Part shown: piece after piece, positions 1 to 7,658 of the stretch | How the letters are laid out: each line of letters starts with the position of its first letter | Numbering within the stretch: the stretch's first letter is position 1 | NCBI RefSeq assembly: GCF_002177115.1 | Contig: NZ_MVAG01000081.1 | Span: 1 to 64,000 of the forward strand | Direction of reading: 5' to 3' | Origin: Chryseobacterium mucoviscidosis | GTDB taxonomy: Bacteria; Bacteroidota; Bacteroidia; Flavobacteriales; Weeksellaceae | Length of the DNA stretch: 64,000 nt | Notes under the pieces: model-generated | Database searches by the model: none | What the model was told of the DNA's origin: nothing | Seen by the model: only the letters and a program-made list of their open reading frames with translations | Position numbers and translations under genes: made by a program

Positions 1-23
1 AGCGGGAGAGTAGGTCGCCGCCA
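1..23 (+). rRNA. rrf: 5S ribosomal RNA, 3' end only
   Basis: The first bases carry GGGAGAGTAGGTCGCCGCC, the conserved 3' end of Bacteroidetes 5S rRNA. A strong terminator follows 12 bases later. The rest of the gene, and presumably the 16S-23S part of the operon, lies before the window. The exact 3' base is uncertain by two or three positions. Confidence 0.9.
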
Positions 24-34
24 GTTTTTATTTA

Positions 35-72
35 AAAGTCTCATAGAAATTAATCTATGAGACTTTTTTTTT
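35..72 (+). terminator. Terminator of the rRNA operon
   Basis: A perfect 13-bp stem (AAAGTCTCATAGA with TCTATGAGACTTT) around a 6-base loop is followed by a run of nine T's. It directly follows the 5S rRNA end. Confidence 0.9.
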
Positions 73-114
73 GCGTACAACTCTCCATCTCTCATCTTAA
101 TCTATCCCTTATCA

Positions 115-290
115 AAGGAAAGAACCAAGTGAAAAGAACCAAGGTAAAAGTAAAAAGAACCAGGAGAAAAGGAAATAGAACAATGTAACAAGTAACAAGA
201 GAAAAGTAACAAGTAAATAGGCCGGAGGATATAATCATTTATCTTTCATCAATGATCACTCATCAATTATCTTTCATTACTCATTACTAT
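115..290. repeat. Degenerate short direct repeats in a gene-free stretch
   Basis: The stretch 75-440 has no credible gene. Its first part is purine-rich and built from degenerate copies of AAAAGAACCAAG (about 118-172) and AAGTAACAAG (about 188-216). Next comes a pyrimidine-rich part built from variants of ATCTTTCATTACTCATTA (about 238-290). The pattern looks like slippage-generated intergenic sequence with no coding or RNA signature. Confidence 0.5.
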
Positions 291-300
291 TCGCAGTTTC

Positions 301-408
301 ATAGCCCCGATAGAAACTGATACCCCGCAGCGTGATGGGGGGAAAGAAGGCATTAGCTAGGAAAGCTGGGCGCGAGGAGTAGAAGTGGATAGCGGGAATA
401 AGCTCCTG
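301..408. ncRNA. Structured flavobacterial intergenic element (ncRNA or repeat)
   Basis: The block opens with AGCCCCGATAGAAAC and closes with GGATAGCGGGAATAAGCTCC. From memory, this pair of boundary motifs brackets a recurrent intergenic element in Flavobacterium and Chryseobacterium genomes. A small CCCC/GGGG hairpin (about 324-341) sits inside. The base composition is richer in G and C than its surroundings. On the minus strand it lies just downstream of the last gene of the pilus-like cluster, so it may be transcribed as that operon's 3' end. Whether it is a catalogued motif such as Flavo-1 cannot be settled by eye. Confidence 0.45.
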
Positions 409-440
409 AAAATATGATCTGTATTCGGTAAAGAAAATTT

Positions 441-953
441 CTACAGAGCACTTATTGTAAAAACAATCTGGCTATTATAATTTGTAGCAGGAAGAGTAAC
501 AGACACTCCGGAAAGTTGTAATTGTAAGGGAATATTGGAATAAGCAGCGAGAGCCAACACAGCAGTTATTCTAAATAATTCGATATCTGTTGTCAGTGGA
601 ATTGTGGTGTATGTGGTTCCTCCGGAAATAGTACATAAAAGACAAGTTGTAGATCCGTCTCCGGTTCTTCTTGCGCTTAAAGTGAGATTCGGATTCCAGA
701 CAGGATTTGCTGTATAGTGCATACTAACTTTACCACTGCTGAGTAATAATGGAACACTTGCGGCTAATATAATCTGACTTGGAGAACTTTCGTATGTTCC
801 TTGGTAATTACTTCCCGCTTCAGTTATAGATGGAATTGTTACCGTCCAGTTTGTTCCCCCGACAGTTAATGTGCGTTGTGAATATGACTTAGAAAATACA
901 GTCATAATCACAATGAATATATTTTTAACAATAAATTTTTTTAAATCAGTCAT
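441..953 (-). CDS. Exported protein, putative tip or minor subunit of the pilus-like cluster
   Basis: This 170-residue protein has a signal peptide (roughly 1-25, ending near SYSQ). The mature part is rich in Thr, Ser and Gly and reads as one all-beta domain. The mature N-terminus (RTLTVGGTNWTVTIP) alternates hydrophobic and polar residues, and the C-terminus ends in a hydrophobic strand (IVFTISAL). The two related upstream subunits also end in a V-TYTI strand, but overall identity is low. A CLLC cysteine pair near residue 104 is absent from the other subunits. It is the last gene of the cluster, 7 bp after its neighbour, which is the position of tip or anchor subunits in pilus operons. It has no T9SS sorting domain. 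Subunit role is inferred from gene order and secondary-structure pattern only. Confidence 0.6.
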   Translation of the reverse strand: MTDLKKFIVKNIFIVIMTVFSKSYSQRTLTVGGTNWTVTIPSITEAGSNYQGTYESSPSQIILAASVPLLLSSGKVSMHYTANPVWNPNLTLSARRTGDGSTTCLLCTISGGTTYTTIPLTTDIELFRITAVLALAAYSNIPLQLQLSGVSVTLPATNYNSQIVFTISAL

Positions 954-960
954 TTTAACT

Positions 961-1494
961 TTATTCTGTTATGGTATAGGTTATAATAACCGGCGTGTTC
1001 GATCTTGAGTTCAGGCTGGAATAATTATTGGTTACGAGACTTATTGTTAACTGATGCCCATTATTGGAACCGTTACCTGTAAATGCACCTCCAATACCGC
1101 TGATTATAGTCTGAGCTGCTGTTGTAAGAGTAATCTGTGCAGATGGAACTCCTAATGTTCCTCCTCCTGAACCTGATGCTGTTGCTGCCTGAATTTTAAT
1201 ATCGATTCCCGGAATGATCTGGTTAACGGATGCCGTGATTCTGCGTGATAATCCGGAAGGGGCAATGGCTGAAGTATAGTTAATCCATTTTGATGTATTT
1301 GCAATGGGCGCTGTTATGGCATTTCCGGCCTCTGTTGGGGCAGTATAATTTAAACTGATCGTTCCGGAAGGTTCAATATCCATAAGTGTTACGACAGGTA
1401 GGGCAACAGCAACATTTCGGCTTCCTGTCGTTTGAGAAAAAAAATCACAGGAAATCATGAGAAATAATAAAAACAAAGGTTTCAGAACATTCAT
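961..1494 (-). CDS. Exported protein, putative pilin-like subunit (paralogue of the 5123-5701 product)
   Basis: This 177-residue protein starts with a signal peptide (about 1-20) that ends near FFSQ. The mature protein resembles the product of 5123-5701 along its whole length. Shared blocks include FTAPTEAGN/YTAPTEAGN, IPGIDI, GSGGGTLG, the QTIISGIG run and the N-NNGH segment, and both end in TYTI. The mature N-terminus (RNVAVALPVVTLMDIEP) alternates hydrophobic and polar residues, as a donor strand in a chaperone-usher fibre would. It overlaps the end of the usher-like gene by 4 bp (ATGA), so the two are probably translationally coupled. The subunit role is inferred from duplication, secretion and gene order. 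Confidence 0.65.
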   Translation of the reverse strand: MNVLKPLFLLFLMISCDFFSQTTGSRNVAVALPVVTLMDIEPSGTISLNYTAPTEAGNAITAPIANTSKWINYTSAIAPSGLSRRITASVNQIIPGIDIKIQAATASGSGGGTLGVPSAQITLTTAAQTIISGIGGAFTGNGSNNGHQLTISLVTNNYSSLNSRSNTPVIITYTITE

Positions 1495-4232
1495 TTTTGA
1501 TTTTTTACTTCGTTATAACTTACTTTAATGGATTCCTGCTGATATTTTATTTCCGATTGCTGCTTTATAATATGTACAATTACATTTTTAATTTCTGAAG
1601 GTTTTAGTGTAAGATTAAAATTTTCTACGAGAATTTTATACTTCTTATCCAATCCGTTTCTGTAAACTTTCACTTTCCATTCTCCGGGTCTTAAATAGGT
1701 AAAATCGAAATTTTCTCCGATCATTACTATTTTGCGATAAATCTGATTTCCGTTTGTAGCTTCAATGATGATATTTTCTTTTTTCTTACGGTCTTTTTTG
1801 TTGGATAATCCGATGAAGTTGGATTGTGTATTTTCCGAATACTCAGTTTTTCCCTGAATTCCTGTAGCTGTGGTTAATCCGAAATTGAAAATATTTTCTT
1901 TATTGGCTAAATGCAAAGAAGCAGGAAGATTAATGTCTGAAATGTCATTAATATCCGTTGTAGAACGATCGATGTCCAGAATATAATCACCGGGAATTAC
2001 ATTTTTGAATACAAAATTTCCATTCTTATCCGTTACAGATAAATACTGCCCCAGTAGAATTCTTATTCCGTCCACTTTTTTCACGCCTAAATTAATAATC
2101 GTTCCAGAAAGCGTAATGTAATCCGCTGTTTTTTGCGTGGGAATATTTAATCTTGCCGTATAGCGAAGAGAAAAGATAAAATCTTTATTTCCCAGTTCTC
2201 CGCGTTGTAAAGTATATCTTCCGGAGAGATCAAATTCATGTCCCCGAAAAATTTCCTGATGATACAAGACTTCAAATAAATTTCTGTCGGCAAAATATTC
2301 TTCAGGCATATAATTGTTCTGATAAAATAAACTAAAACTTGTCTTTTGAGAAATCCTGCTCAGAATTCTTGCTCCGTAATAAACCTGCTTCTGATTTTGC
2401 ATCTGATATCTTGAAGTAACGGTATAACTTCCATAGATATTGAATGAAGTTCTGAATTTTTCAAAGCCGATGTTTGCTGTATAAAAACCTGAATTACCTG
2501 AAAAATTCAAAAGGTAATTTTTTGTTTTTCCGAATTGTCCTTCTACATTGAATTGAAAAATGCCGAGCTGCTGATCGATACTGATTCTGAAAAACTGTTC
2601 TTTATAATCAAACTCCTTTGGACTCAGTCGGTCTTCGTATCGCTGAAATCCATTAAAAATAGTAAAAGATCCTGTTTTCGCATATCTGTACTGAATCCCA
2701 TAATGAAGGTATTTTCTGTAAGGAACAGCAAGAAAAAGAGTATCGCGCTGAAAATTTTTTGCATCCTGAACAAAATTGGCAAGAATATTTATTTTTTCTG
2801 AAATCCTGTACTGAATATTTCCGTTGAATGTACTCGTATTGTTAAAATATCCAGCATATTCAGGACTTGTACGCATATACATTATATTTCCGCTGATTTT
2901 ATTAAAATTCGCAACCGTTTGTATCATGAAAGCATTTCCCTTTGTCTGTTGAGTTTTGCTGTAAGAGATTTCTCCGGAAACTTCTATGTTTTTATTTAAT
3001 TGAAATTTTCCGGTTACATACGGAAGCTGTGCATCAGAATCCAGCCTGAAATTACTAAAACTTAATGTTTGATGGTCTTTACGGGGAATTTTATATAAAT
3101 ATCCCGCTGTAATCTCAGACGCTTTTGAGATTTTAAATTTAGAATACACATTAAATTCATCCTGAATCTCTCTGAAAAATCTGGGGTGATTATAAAAACC
3201 TCCGAAACTTATTTTCCTGATATCGAACCTAAATTCTGCACCACGTCCATATCTTGCATATTCCGTTAAAAATGAAGAGGAATAATTTTTATCTCCGAGA
3301 TGAATGTACAGGTTCTGTCTTTTATAATTCACAAAATATTCCTCATACTTCGTGAAAGAATTAAATTCAACAGGATTTTTCGTTACTGCATGAAATTCCA
3401 CCAGATTTTTATTCTCTTTATCCAGACTGCCTTTACCGTAAATTTCACCCTGAAATCCGTTTTGATAATCGCCGCGGTTTTCCATTCCTGTAAAAGCAAG
3501 AGAAGCAAAAACAGGAAGCCTGTGAAAGACATCTTCTTCTGATGGTTTTACTGAAATAATCTTCACACTTGCATAAGCAGATAGATTTTCTTTCGGATGT
3601 TCTCGCGAGTAAACGGAAAGTATGATGTTTTGAGATTCATTTTTACTTAAATCCGGATTGGTTTTTTTTGATACAGTTATTATTTTCTGTTCACCCGGAG
3701 ATAAAATCAATGAATTTTCCTGATCAATCAGCTCGTTTTTACTTTCCAGAATTAAATTTTCTTTAAAGTTTCCGTTGTTTTTTAGCAGAAATGTAGAAAA
3801 AATTGTTTCTCCCGCTCTTACAAATTCAGGAGCATTTAAAGTCGATAGTAAAAGTTTTCGATTTCCCGAAACAGCAAATTCAAAATCATTGGAAAACTGA
3901 TCGCCTGTTTTGCTTTCGGTTCCATGAAGAGTAATTTTATATGTTCCCTGAGGAGTTTCGGATGCAATTTTTACCGGAACAATATAAACTGTTTTTTCTT
4001 CCGGTGACATTTTTATTTCTCCTTTCGCTAAAATGGGAATGATATTTTGGCTGGAAGTTTCTACAGTGAAATTGTAAATTTTGTTTTCGGAAAACTTATT
4101 TTCCAGTGCAAATGGAATAGAAGTGGTGATTCCCGGCATCAGACTGTCTTTTTTTCCAATACCATTTTTTGTCTGGGAAAAAAATACTGCCGGAAATAAA
4201 ATAAAAATATATGATGCACAGTTTTTAATCAT
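1491..4232 (-). CDS. Usher-like outer-membrane beta-barrel protein of the pilus-like cluster
   Basis: This 913-residue protein has a signal peptide (about 1-19). Residues 30-230 hold Ig-like repeats resembling NEW3/COG1470 domains. About residues 235-690 form a long series of amphipathic strands rich in Tyr and Phe, as in a large outer-membrane barrel. Around 700-790 comes a carboxypeptidase-regulatory-like fold (DKNGNFVFKNVIPGDYILDI), and another small beta domain ends the chain. Classical ushers also end in small beta domains after the barrel, but the N-terminus here does not look like a PapC N-domain. It overlaps the chaperone-like gene by 8 bp and the downstream subunit gene by 4 bp. The barrel is visible as a pattern. 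The usher role is an inference from gene order. Confidence 0.6.
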   Translation of the reverse strand: MIKNCASYIFILFPAVFFSQTKNGIGKKDSLMPGITTSIPFALENKFSENKIYNFTVETSSQNIIPILAKGEIKMSPEEKTVYIVPVKIASETPQGTYKITLHGTESKTGDQFSNDFEFAVSGNRKLLLSTLNAPEFVRAGETIFSTFLLKNNGNFKENLILESKNELIDQENSLILSPGEQKIITVSKKTNPDLSKNESQNIILSVYSREHPKENLSAYASVKIISVKPSEEDVFHRLPVFASLAFTGMENRGDYQNGFQGEIYGKGSLDKENKNLVEFHAVTKNPVEFNSFTKYEEYFVNYKRQNLYIHLGDKNYSSSFLTEYARYGRGAEFRFDIRKISFGGFYNHPRFFREIQDEFNVYSKFKISKASEITAGYLYKIPRKDHQTLSFSNFRLDSDAQLPYVTGKFQLNKNIEVSGEISYSKTQQTKGNAFMIQTVANFNKISGNIMYMRTSPEYAGYFNNTSTFNGNIQYRISEKINILANFVQDAKNFQRDTLFLAVPYRKYLHYGIQYRYAKTGSFTIFNGFQRYEDRLSPKEFDYKEQFFRISIDQQLGIFQFNVEGQFGKTKNYLLNFSGNSGFYTANIGFEKFRTSFNIYGSYTVTSRYQMQNQKQVYYGARILSRISQKTSFSLFYQNNYMPEEYFADRNLFEVLYHQEIFRGHEFDLSGRYTLQRGELGNKDFIFSLRYTARLNIPTQKTADYITLSGTIINLGVKKVDGIRILLGQYLSVTDKNGNFVFKNVIPGDYILDIDRSTTDINDISDINLPASLHLANKENIFNFGLTTATGIQGKTEYSENTQSNFIGLSNKKDRKKKENIIIEATNGNQIYRKIVMIGENFDFTYLRPGEWKVKVYRNGLDKKYKILVENFNLTLKPSEIKNVIVHIIKQQSEIKYQQESIKVSYNEVKNQK

Positions 4233-5025
4233 TTTTTACTTCTAATTCCACATTGAGGGCAAAAGCATTTTCATCTTCGTCTGTTGCGATAAGAACCGCC
4301 TTATAAAGAGAAGGAGGCGTTTTTTCAAGATCAATATGAAAAGATTTTGAGGTTTGTGGCAGTAATCCCATTGCCTGACTCGTAAAACTTCCTGTTTTCT
4401 GTCCGCTCTTTTTATCATACATTTCCATTACCACCGTCGGTTTGCAATACAGATTTCCCTTATTAGAAATGGCAACCTTTACAATCTGTTTTCCGTTTTC
4501 TTTTTCAATTTTTATTCCCTCAAATTTAAGATCAGGTTTTGCTTTATCAGTATCCAGATCTGTAATTACCTGTACTGCATACCGGATAATTGAAGTTATG
4601 TTTACACCCTGCTTATTTTCTTTAGGATTTATTTCTTCCACAGGTTCTACAATAATAACGCTCCAGTAGCTTCCGGGTTCAGAAAGATGATCAGGAACGG
4701 TAATTTCATAATAGATTTCTGTTTTTTCCTTGGATTTAAGCGTAACCAGATTGGTGTTCATTTTAATCCAGTCTGTATTGGTTTTAACGTTCGTATGAGG
4801 AGCAGAATACTGAATGGTTCCATCTGACTGATAACTGAAATCCTGAAGAAATAATTTTACACTTTGAGACTGGCTTCCTGTATTTTCAATAGCAATTTTG
4901 CCTTTGTATATTTTTCCGTTTTCTACTTTATACGTATGGGAAAGTCCGTTCAGTACTACAATTCCTGCTTTCAGAAACACAAACTGAAGCATCAAAAAAG
5001 AAAATAGCAAGATCTGCTTTATCAT
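4225..5025 (-). CDS. Periplasmic PapD-like chaperone of the pilus-like cluster
   Basis: This 266-residue protein has a signal peptide (MIKQILLFSFLMLQFVFLKA) and two Ig-like halves. The first half (about 25-140) contains IENTGSQSQSVKLFLQDFSY and an ending like EPGSYWSVIIVEP, which recalls the first domain of periplasmic pilus chaperones and DUF916 proteins. The second half (about 155-265) has ISNKGNLYCKPTVVMEMYD. ATG at 5025 is preferred over an in-frame TTG at 5088, because the latter would put 21 charged residues in front of a clean signal peptide. It lies between the first subunit gene and the usher-like gene, as in fim and pap operons. Its role is a family-level inference. Confidence 0.6.
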   Translation of the reverse strand: MIKQILLFSFLMLQFVFLKAGIVVLNGLSHTYKVENGKIYKGKIAIENTGSQSQSVKLFLQDFSYQSDGTIQYSAPHTNVKTNTDWIKMNTNLVTLKSKEKTEIYYEITVPDHLSEPGSYWSVIIVEPVEEINPKENKQGVNITSIIRYAVQVITDLDTDKAKPDLKFEGIKIEKENGKQIVKVAISNKGNLYCKPTVVMEMYDKKSGQKTGSFTSQAMGLLPQTSKSFHIDLEKTPPSLYKAVLIATDEDENAFALNVELEVKND

Positions 5026-5122
5026 AATTGTATGTAAAGTTTTAAGTTTGACAAAAGACTGTGCAAGACCAAGAAGAAATTTCTGCAACTTCTTCCTGTC
5101 TTTATTTGGGGAAATTCCTTTT

Positions 5123-5701
5123 TTAGTTATCCGAAATGGTGTAGGTTACCGTAGCAACAGTGGTAGCTGCAGCGGTAAGATCTGCATAAGCAGCAACTCC
5201 ACCGGGACCACTTCCGGCAGCTAAAGCATAGGTAAGATTATGTCCGTTATTGGCTCCGTTTCCGGTATATGCACTTCCGATTCCGGAAATGATGGTTTGG
5301 TCTGCAGCACTCAAAGTAAGCTGTGCAGAAGGTGTTCCTAAAGTTCCTCCTCCGGAACCTGTTGCGGCAGCAGCGGTTACATTGATATCAATTCCCGGAA
5401 TGACGGCATTAAGTTTTACGGAAACATTGCGGGTAGGATCTGCCACAGATTTTATGGAAGAGTAATTAAGCCATAAAGTAGTATTGGCTGCGTTTGCTAC
5501 GATAGGGTTTCCGGCTTCTGTAGGTGCTGTAAATCCTAAAGTAATATTTTTGCTTGCGGCAGGTTCAATATCTACCAAAGCTACTTCCGGAACGGAGATC
5601 GTTATTGTGTGATTGTCTGTGTTGGTGTCTTGTGCGCTTACGTGAGAAGATACTGCAATTGCGACTAAAGACAAAGCTAAAGTGAACTTAAATCTTTTCA
5701 T
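5123..5701 (-). CDS. Exported protein, putative major pilin-like subunit
   Basis: This 192-residue protein has a signal peptide (about 1-24, ending VSAQ). The mature protein is Ala-, Thr- and Gly-rich and all-beta. It shares most of its blocks with the product of 961-1494: FTAPTEAGN, the NTTLWLNYSS segment, IPGIDI, GSGGGTLG, and the terminal VTYTISDN. The N-terminal stretch HTITISVPEVALVDIEP alternates hydrophobic and polar residues. It is the first gene of the cluster and has a 97-bp gap before the next, as major subunits often do. The repeated alanine-rich part and higher GC of this gene suggest a strongly expressed structural protein. It has no T9SS domain, so export beyond the periplasm would need the cluster's own machinery. 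Confidence 0.65.
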   Translation of the reverse strand: MKRFKFTLALSLVAIAVSSHVSAQDTNTDNHTITISVPEVALVDIEPAASKNITLGFTAPTEAGNPIVANAANTTLWLNYSSIKSVADPTRNVSVKLNAVIPGIDINVTAAAATGSGGGTLGTPSAQLTLSAADQTIISGIGSAYTGNGANNGHNLTYALAAGSGPGGVAAYADLTAAATTVATVTYTISDN

Positions 5702-5868
5702 GGTGATATATTTAGTTTCGTGAAGTTAATAATTTTAAATTGAATATAAAAATATTTAATAATAAATTTTTATTATTACCATTTAATAATCAGTATTTTA
5801 TAAATGTAAATGATATGTTAAATTAATGATTGAATTATTGAATTTTTACAATTTGCATCAACGAAAAG
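5702..5868 (-). promoter_or_regulatory. Presumed upstream regulatory region of the pilus-like cluster
   Basis: This AT-rich stretch lies in front of the first subunit gene. It must carry the cluster's promoter if the five genes are one operon. I do not see a clear TAnnTTTG box on the minus strand here, unlike most genes of the window, so expression may need a different sigma factor or activator. Confidence 0.3.
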
Positions 5869-5902
5869 AAAAATCTCACACAATTTTGCATGAGATTTTT
5901 GT
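5869..5902 (-). terminator. Terminator after the Omp85-type gene
   Basis: The minus strand reads AAATCTCA, a 12-base loop, then TGAGATTT and more T's, 36 bp past the stop of the 5938-7542 gene. The stem is symmetrical enough to work in both directions. Confidence 0.7.
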
Positions 5903-5937
5903 TTATCTATTTAAAAATAATCAGCTAAAAATACCTT

Positions 5938-7542
5938 TTAAAACCGGCTCAGAATTCCCCAGTGGATTTTAATATCATTGAATTTAAAAGGATTTCCGAA
6001 CTCGTTACCGTTGGAAAGCTGAAAACTCATCAACCCGATCGGAATAAAGAAATTAAAACCGAGCCCGACACTGTAGAGTTTAGGTTTCACATTCAGAGAT
6101 TTATTATTGAGCTGTCCGTACTGCCCGAAAACATCAAAAAATGCCTGACTTCCGATGAGATAACGGTATTCTAAACTGCCGTAATAATAAAAATCGGCGG
6201 CGAGAGAGTTTTCATTGAAACCCCGCATGGAATTCCAGCCTCCGAAACGGTACAATTCATTGGCAGAAAAGTCGATTTTAGAATCCATCATCGCTCCTTC
6301 CGCTTTGATGTTGAGGAAATGATTTCCGTTGATATGATAATTGTGCTCTCCAAAGAAGTAAAACTGATTCTGCGGAGATTTTATATTGTCTTTGGTATAA
6401 GTGGTCGTTAAATAATCGTATCCGGCATTTATTTTTGTTTTGTAAAGGAAAAGATCAATATCGGTAGGTTCTACCATTTCAAACCAGATTCCGATTCCTT
6501 TTTTATTGTAATCTTTACCCTGAACATACAACGTATCGATGATGCTGGAACTTTCGAAAGTTCCTCTCAGTCCCAGTTTATTTCGGGAGTTCAGATGGTA
6601 ATAAAATGCCGGAAGTGCCTTTACATTGGCAAATGTAGAATCCTGACGGAAAATATTCACCTTCATATTCAGACCCACATTGGATTTAAAAAGGTAAGGA
6701 ATATCGGTCTGAAGATCAAAAGTCTGCCCTTTATCCGGGTTTCTCTGCCAGTAAAGATTGATGAGTTCAAAACTGTTGAAAATATTTCTGAAATTTACAT
6801 TCAAAGTTCCGTTCAGGGTAAATTTATCCGTTTTATCGTTTCCGAAACCAATGACCCCGTCAAAACTGTTGGTTTTTTTCTTTTCCATGAAAAGATAAAT
6901 GCTCGTGGAATCTTTGGTGAACAAGGTTTGCGGAGGACGCTCCAAAGCAACAAACTGATGACTCTGGAAAGACTTATTAATGGCAATCAGGTTTTTATCA
7001 TCATAATTTTTTCCCTTAAATTCCTTTTCCAGATTTTTAATGAATCTTTTCGGAACGCTTGTATAGCCTTTTACCACAAAACCGTCGATGGTTCTTTTAT
7101 CGTTCTTGTTGATGTCGAGCTCTACAACAGGATAGCCGTTTTTCTGACCTTTATATTTGGATTTTATCCTGCTGAATGCAAAGCCTTCATCAATGTACTT
7201 TTTGTTGATGCTCCTTTTTGTTGAATCTAAATTTTTAGTGAAAAATTCTTTCTGAATCTTTGTTTTATTTGAAATTGAATCTGAAAGATTGACGTAAGTC
7301 TGGTTGAAATTCTTCCCTTTGTCATAAAATATTTCTGTGCTGTCACCTTTTTTTCTGACTTCTTTCAACTGGGTGAAAAAGTAATTGGTCTGAGCCAGAG
7401 AATCCAGAAACTTCACTGCTGAAGCAGAATCTTTTACCTTTTTCTTCACCTTGGTTTCAGAATCGATCAGGAAATAATGCTTCTTCTGCGCCTGTACAAA
7501 AACGCAAAACAGTACAAAAAATATTTTTAGAATTAATTTCAA
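5938..7542 (-). CDS. Omp85/BamA-type outer-membrane protein with POTRA-like region
   Basis: This 534-residue protein has a signal peptide (about 1-18, ending VQAQ). Residues 20-215 are charged alpha/beta sequence with a POTRA-like stretch (TIDGFVVKGYTSVPKRFI). About 225-534 is a transmembrane barrel ending in a terminal Phe (ILSRF). The segment FGGWNSMRGF corresponds to the conserved GG-RGF signature of Omp85 barrels, which sits in the lumenal loop. Members insert or translocate proteins across the outer membrane. This shorter form lacks the five POTRA domains of BamA and is more like TamA or TpsB proteins. The start codon is TTG, as no ATG is available near the signal peptide. Partner or substrate is unknown. 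Confidence 0.8.
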   Translation of the reverse strand: MKLILKIFFVLFCVFVQAQKKHYFLIDSETKVKKKVKDSASAVKFLDSLAQTNYFFTQLKEVRKKGDSTEIFYDKGKNFNQTYVNLSDSISNKTKIQKEFFTKNLDSTKRSINKKYIDEGFAFSRIKSKYKGQKNGYPVVELDINKNDKRTIDGFVVKGYTSVPKRFIKNLEKEFKGKNYDDKNLIAINKSFQSHQFVALERPPQTLFTKDSTSIYLFMEKKKTNSFDGVIGFGNDKTDKFTLNGTLNVNFRNIFNSFELINLYWQRNPDKGQTFDLQTDIPYLFKSNVGLNMKVNIFRQDSTFANVKALPAFYYHLNSRNKLGLRGTFESSSIIDTLYVQGKDYNKKGIGIWFEMVEPTDIDLFLYKTKINAGYDYLTTTYTKDNIKSPQNQFYFFGEHNYHINGNHFLNIKAEGAMMDSKIDFSANELYRFGGWNSMRGFNENSLAADFYYYGSLEYRYLIGSQAFFDVFGQYGQLNNKSLNVKPKLYSVGLGFNFFIPIGLMSFQLSNGNEFGNPFKFNDIKIHWGILSRF

Positions 7543-7544
7543 TT

Positions 7545-7634
7545 TGTCATTCTGAATATAGTGAAGCGGAATGAAGAATCTCTATAAAAATACAAAAAGA
7601 TTCTTCACTGCATTTCATTCCGTTCAGAATGACA
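7545..7634. repeat. Palindromic REP-like repeat
   Basis: The two arms are imperfect inverted repeats of about 37 bases. The left arm starts TGTCATTCTGAA and the right arm ends TTCAGAATGACA; both contain GAAGAATC or its complement near the centre. The GTCATTCTGAA motif is typical of dispersed palindromic elements in many bacterial genomes. The element sits 3 bp upstream of the Omp85-type start codon, so it must form part of the leader of that mRNA or end just before it. Confidence 0.7.
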
Positions 7635-7658
7635 ATGCGTCCAATCATTCAACTCAAT

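Noticed and set aside
115..290. CRISPR-like array in the repeats after the rRNA operon
   Set aside because: The repeats are short, degenerate and irregularly spaced, with no unique spacers of constant length.
2535..2801. Plus-strand open frame inside the usher-like gene
   Set aside because: It is a shadow of the minus-strand gene, with no signal peptide, domain or upstream promoter.
6595..7224. Plus-strand frame of 209 codons opposite the Omp85-type gene
   Set aside because: The minus-strand frame has a signal peptide and Omp85 motifs; this frame has no recognisable features and arises from its codon use.
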